Part shown: positions 62,879 through 64,000 of the stretch, in pieces
Numbering within the stretch: position 1 is the first letter of the stretch
How the letters are laid out: each line of letters starts with the position of its first letter
Origin: Pseudomonas palmensis
GTDB taxonomy: Bacteria; Pseudomonadota; Gammaproteobacteria; Pseudomonadales; Pseudomonadaceae
Length of the DNA stretch: 64,000 nucleotides
Direction of reading: 5' to 3'
NCBI RefSeq assembly: GCF_017848315.1
Contig: NZ_JAFKEC010000002.1
Location: 165,648-229,647, forward strand
Made by a program: the position numbers and the translations under genes
The notes under the pieces: generated by a model
The model's input: only the letters and a program-made list of their open reading frames with translations
The model's database searches: none
Told to the model about the DNA's origin: nothing

Positions 62879-63915
62879 CAGTGTTGCTCCTCCAGGTGCG
62901 GGTTTTTCAGCGACAGCCATAGCAGCACCGGGATCACCACGGTGAACACGATGACCTCCTTGTAGGCCGAGGCGCCGAAGTTGGCGAAGCTCTCCAGCAC
63001 GCCGACGAAGAACGCACTGGCCGCGGCTATCGGGTAACTGGCCAGGCCGCCGAAGATCGCCGCCACAAAGCCCTTGAGGCTGATCAGAAAGCCCGAGTCG
63101 TAATACAGCGTGGTCAGCGGGCCGATCAGTACCCCGGAGATCGCGCCGATCAGCGCGGCCAGGCCGAACGCGGCCTTGCCGGCCAACTGGGTGGGGATGC
63201 CCACCAGCTGTGCGCCGGTACGGTTGAGCGCAGTGGCACGCAGCGCCTTGCCGTACAGGCTGTGGCCGAAGAAGGCATACAGCAGGCCGATCAGCAGCAG
63301 CGCGCTGCCGATCACCAGCAGGCTCTGCAGGCCCACCGGCAGCTCGCCGAGCATGAACACCGACTCGGCCAGGGCCTCGGTGCGCACGCCCTCGGCGCCG
63401 AACATCAGCAGGCTCACGCCCACCAGCGCGATATGCACCGCCACCGACACGATCAACAGCAACAGCACCGAGGTCTCGGCCACCCGCTGGTACACCAGGC
63501 GGTACAGCAACGGCCCCAGCGGCGTGACCAGGGCCAGGGTCAGCAGAATCTGCAGCAGCGCCGGCAGGCTCGCCAGGTCGAGGTTGCCCAGCACCGCCCA
63601 CAACAGCAGCGGCAGGCTCAGGTAGCGCGCCAACAGGCCCGGCAGCCGGCGCCATTGACGGCGCCGTGCGGCGTCGGTGCAGTCCAGTGCGCAGGCGGCC
63701 AGCGAGCAGCCCAGCAGCAGCCACACGGTGCCGGGCATCAGGCCCAGCTGCAGGGTGGCCAGGGTCAGGGCGCTGTAGGTGACGAAGTCGCCCTGGCACA
63801 CCAGGATGGTGCGCGTCACCGAGAACACCAGCACCAGGGCCAGCGCCACCAGTGCGTAGATCGCGCCCGTGGTCAGGCCGTCCTGGGCAAGAAACGCCAG
63901 TATCGAGAAATCCAT
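62878..63915 (-). CDS. Branched-chain-type ABC permease (LivH)
   Basis: The 345-residue protein has about ten membrane segments and LivH motifs (DGLTTGAIYALVALALVLVFSVTRTILVCQGDFVTYSAL, RVAETSVLLLLIVSVAVHIAL, ALRATALNRTGAQLVGI, GFVAAIFGGLASYPIAA). It overlaps the fused LivM-LivG gene by one base. It is first visible in the operon LivH-LivMG-LivF-SBP-porin; the promoter is beyond the window's end or in the last 85 bases, where I see no gene. Confidence 0.92.
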   Translation of the reverse strand: MDFSILAFLAQDGLTTGAIYALVALALVLVFSVTRTILVCQGDFVTYSALTLATLQLGLMPGTVWLLLGCSLAACALDCTDAARRRQWRRLPGLLARYLSLPLLLWAVLGNLDLASLPALLQILLTLALVTPLGPLLYRLVYQRVAETSVLLLLIVSVAVHIALVGVSLLMFGAEGVRTEALAESVFMLGELPVGLQSLLVIGSALLLIGLLYAFFGHSLYGKALRATALNRTGAQLVGIPTQLAGKAAFGLAALIGAISGVLIGPLTTLYYDSGFLISLKGFVAAIFGGLASYPIAAASAFFVGVLESFANFGASAYKEVIVFTVVIPVLLWLSLKNPHLEEQH

Positions 63916-64000
63916 GGGCAGGCCTCAGCGAGCAGTGGGCAAGGGGGAGGTGGGGTGCCGGCCGCAGAGGGCGGTCGGCGTCGGTGCGGCGGTGCCGTAC

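Noticed and set aside
61214..62965. 583-codon plus-strand frame opposite LivM-LivG
   Set aside because: Gln/His-rich shadow of the transporter gene.

Overview
The window looks like a chromosomal segment of a Pseudomonas, most likely of the P. putida/fluorescens lineage. This is inferred from the GC-rich core genes, typical pseudomonad families (PQQ alcohol dehydrogenase, OprD porin, hydroxyproline cluster, MesD/MesX, DpkA-type reductase) and REP elements of the TGTGGGAGCGGGCTTGACCC type. No species-level marker is present.

Positions 1-16.2 kb are accessory DNA: the worn remains of one or more integrated elements. A 3' tRNA-Ser-like fragment with its terminator (about 1.85-1.94 kb) lies beside a tyrosine-integrase remnant that is split by an IS3-family insertion with an exact AGG target duplication. 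Phage-type genes follow on the minus strand, many broken by frameshifts or stops (Ea22-like protein, cytosine methyltransferase, small membrane protein). Cargo genes of lower GC are set among them: a DUF4062 protein, a 2TM-GAF protein with a coupled 69-aa partner, a TIR/NDT-like Rossmann protein, a DUF4238-like gene and several unknowns. An IS5/IS427-type element lies at 13.9-14.8 kb. The island ends near a small unknown gene with a perfect LexA-type SOS box (16071-16090).

Positions 16.2-38.4 kb are catabolic and housekeeping cargo. A GntR regulator, SDR, polyamine-type binding protein, kinase and class-III PLP enzyme flank a perfect 20-bp palindrome and look like an amino-alcohol kinase/phospho-lyase pathway. 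A flavin reductase-MesD-MesX operon predicts folate-independent methionine synthesis. After these come a MITE, an MFS exporter, gamma-glutamyltransferase, YbaK, SH3 and NIPSNAP proteins. An aldehyde dehydrogenase stands divergent from an outer-membrane transporter and a quinohaemoprotein alcohol dehydrogenase with a sigma-54 promoter candidate. A flavin amino-acid monooxygenase/oxidase follows.

Positions 37.4-53.9 kb hold a full hydroxyproline catabolic region. It contains the trans-4-hydroxyproline route (epimerase, three-subunit D-hydroxyproline dehydrogenase, LhpC deaminase, ketoglutarate semialdehyde dehydrogenase), the 3-hydroxyproline routes (Ser/Cys proline-racemase homologue, aconitase X, ketimine reductase), an amino-acid ABC transporter, an MFS permease, and AraC and GntR regulators. 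Three GTATAC-centred operators, two of them identical 16-mers, tie the units to the GntR regulator.

Positions 53.9-64 kb hold a LysR regulator divergent from an NmrA-type reductase, a Cache chemoreceptor, and a minus-strand operon of a branched-chain-type ABC transporter with a fused LivM-LivG polypeptide and an OprD-family porin.
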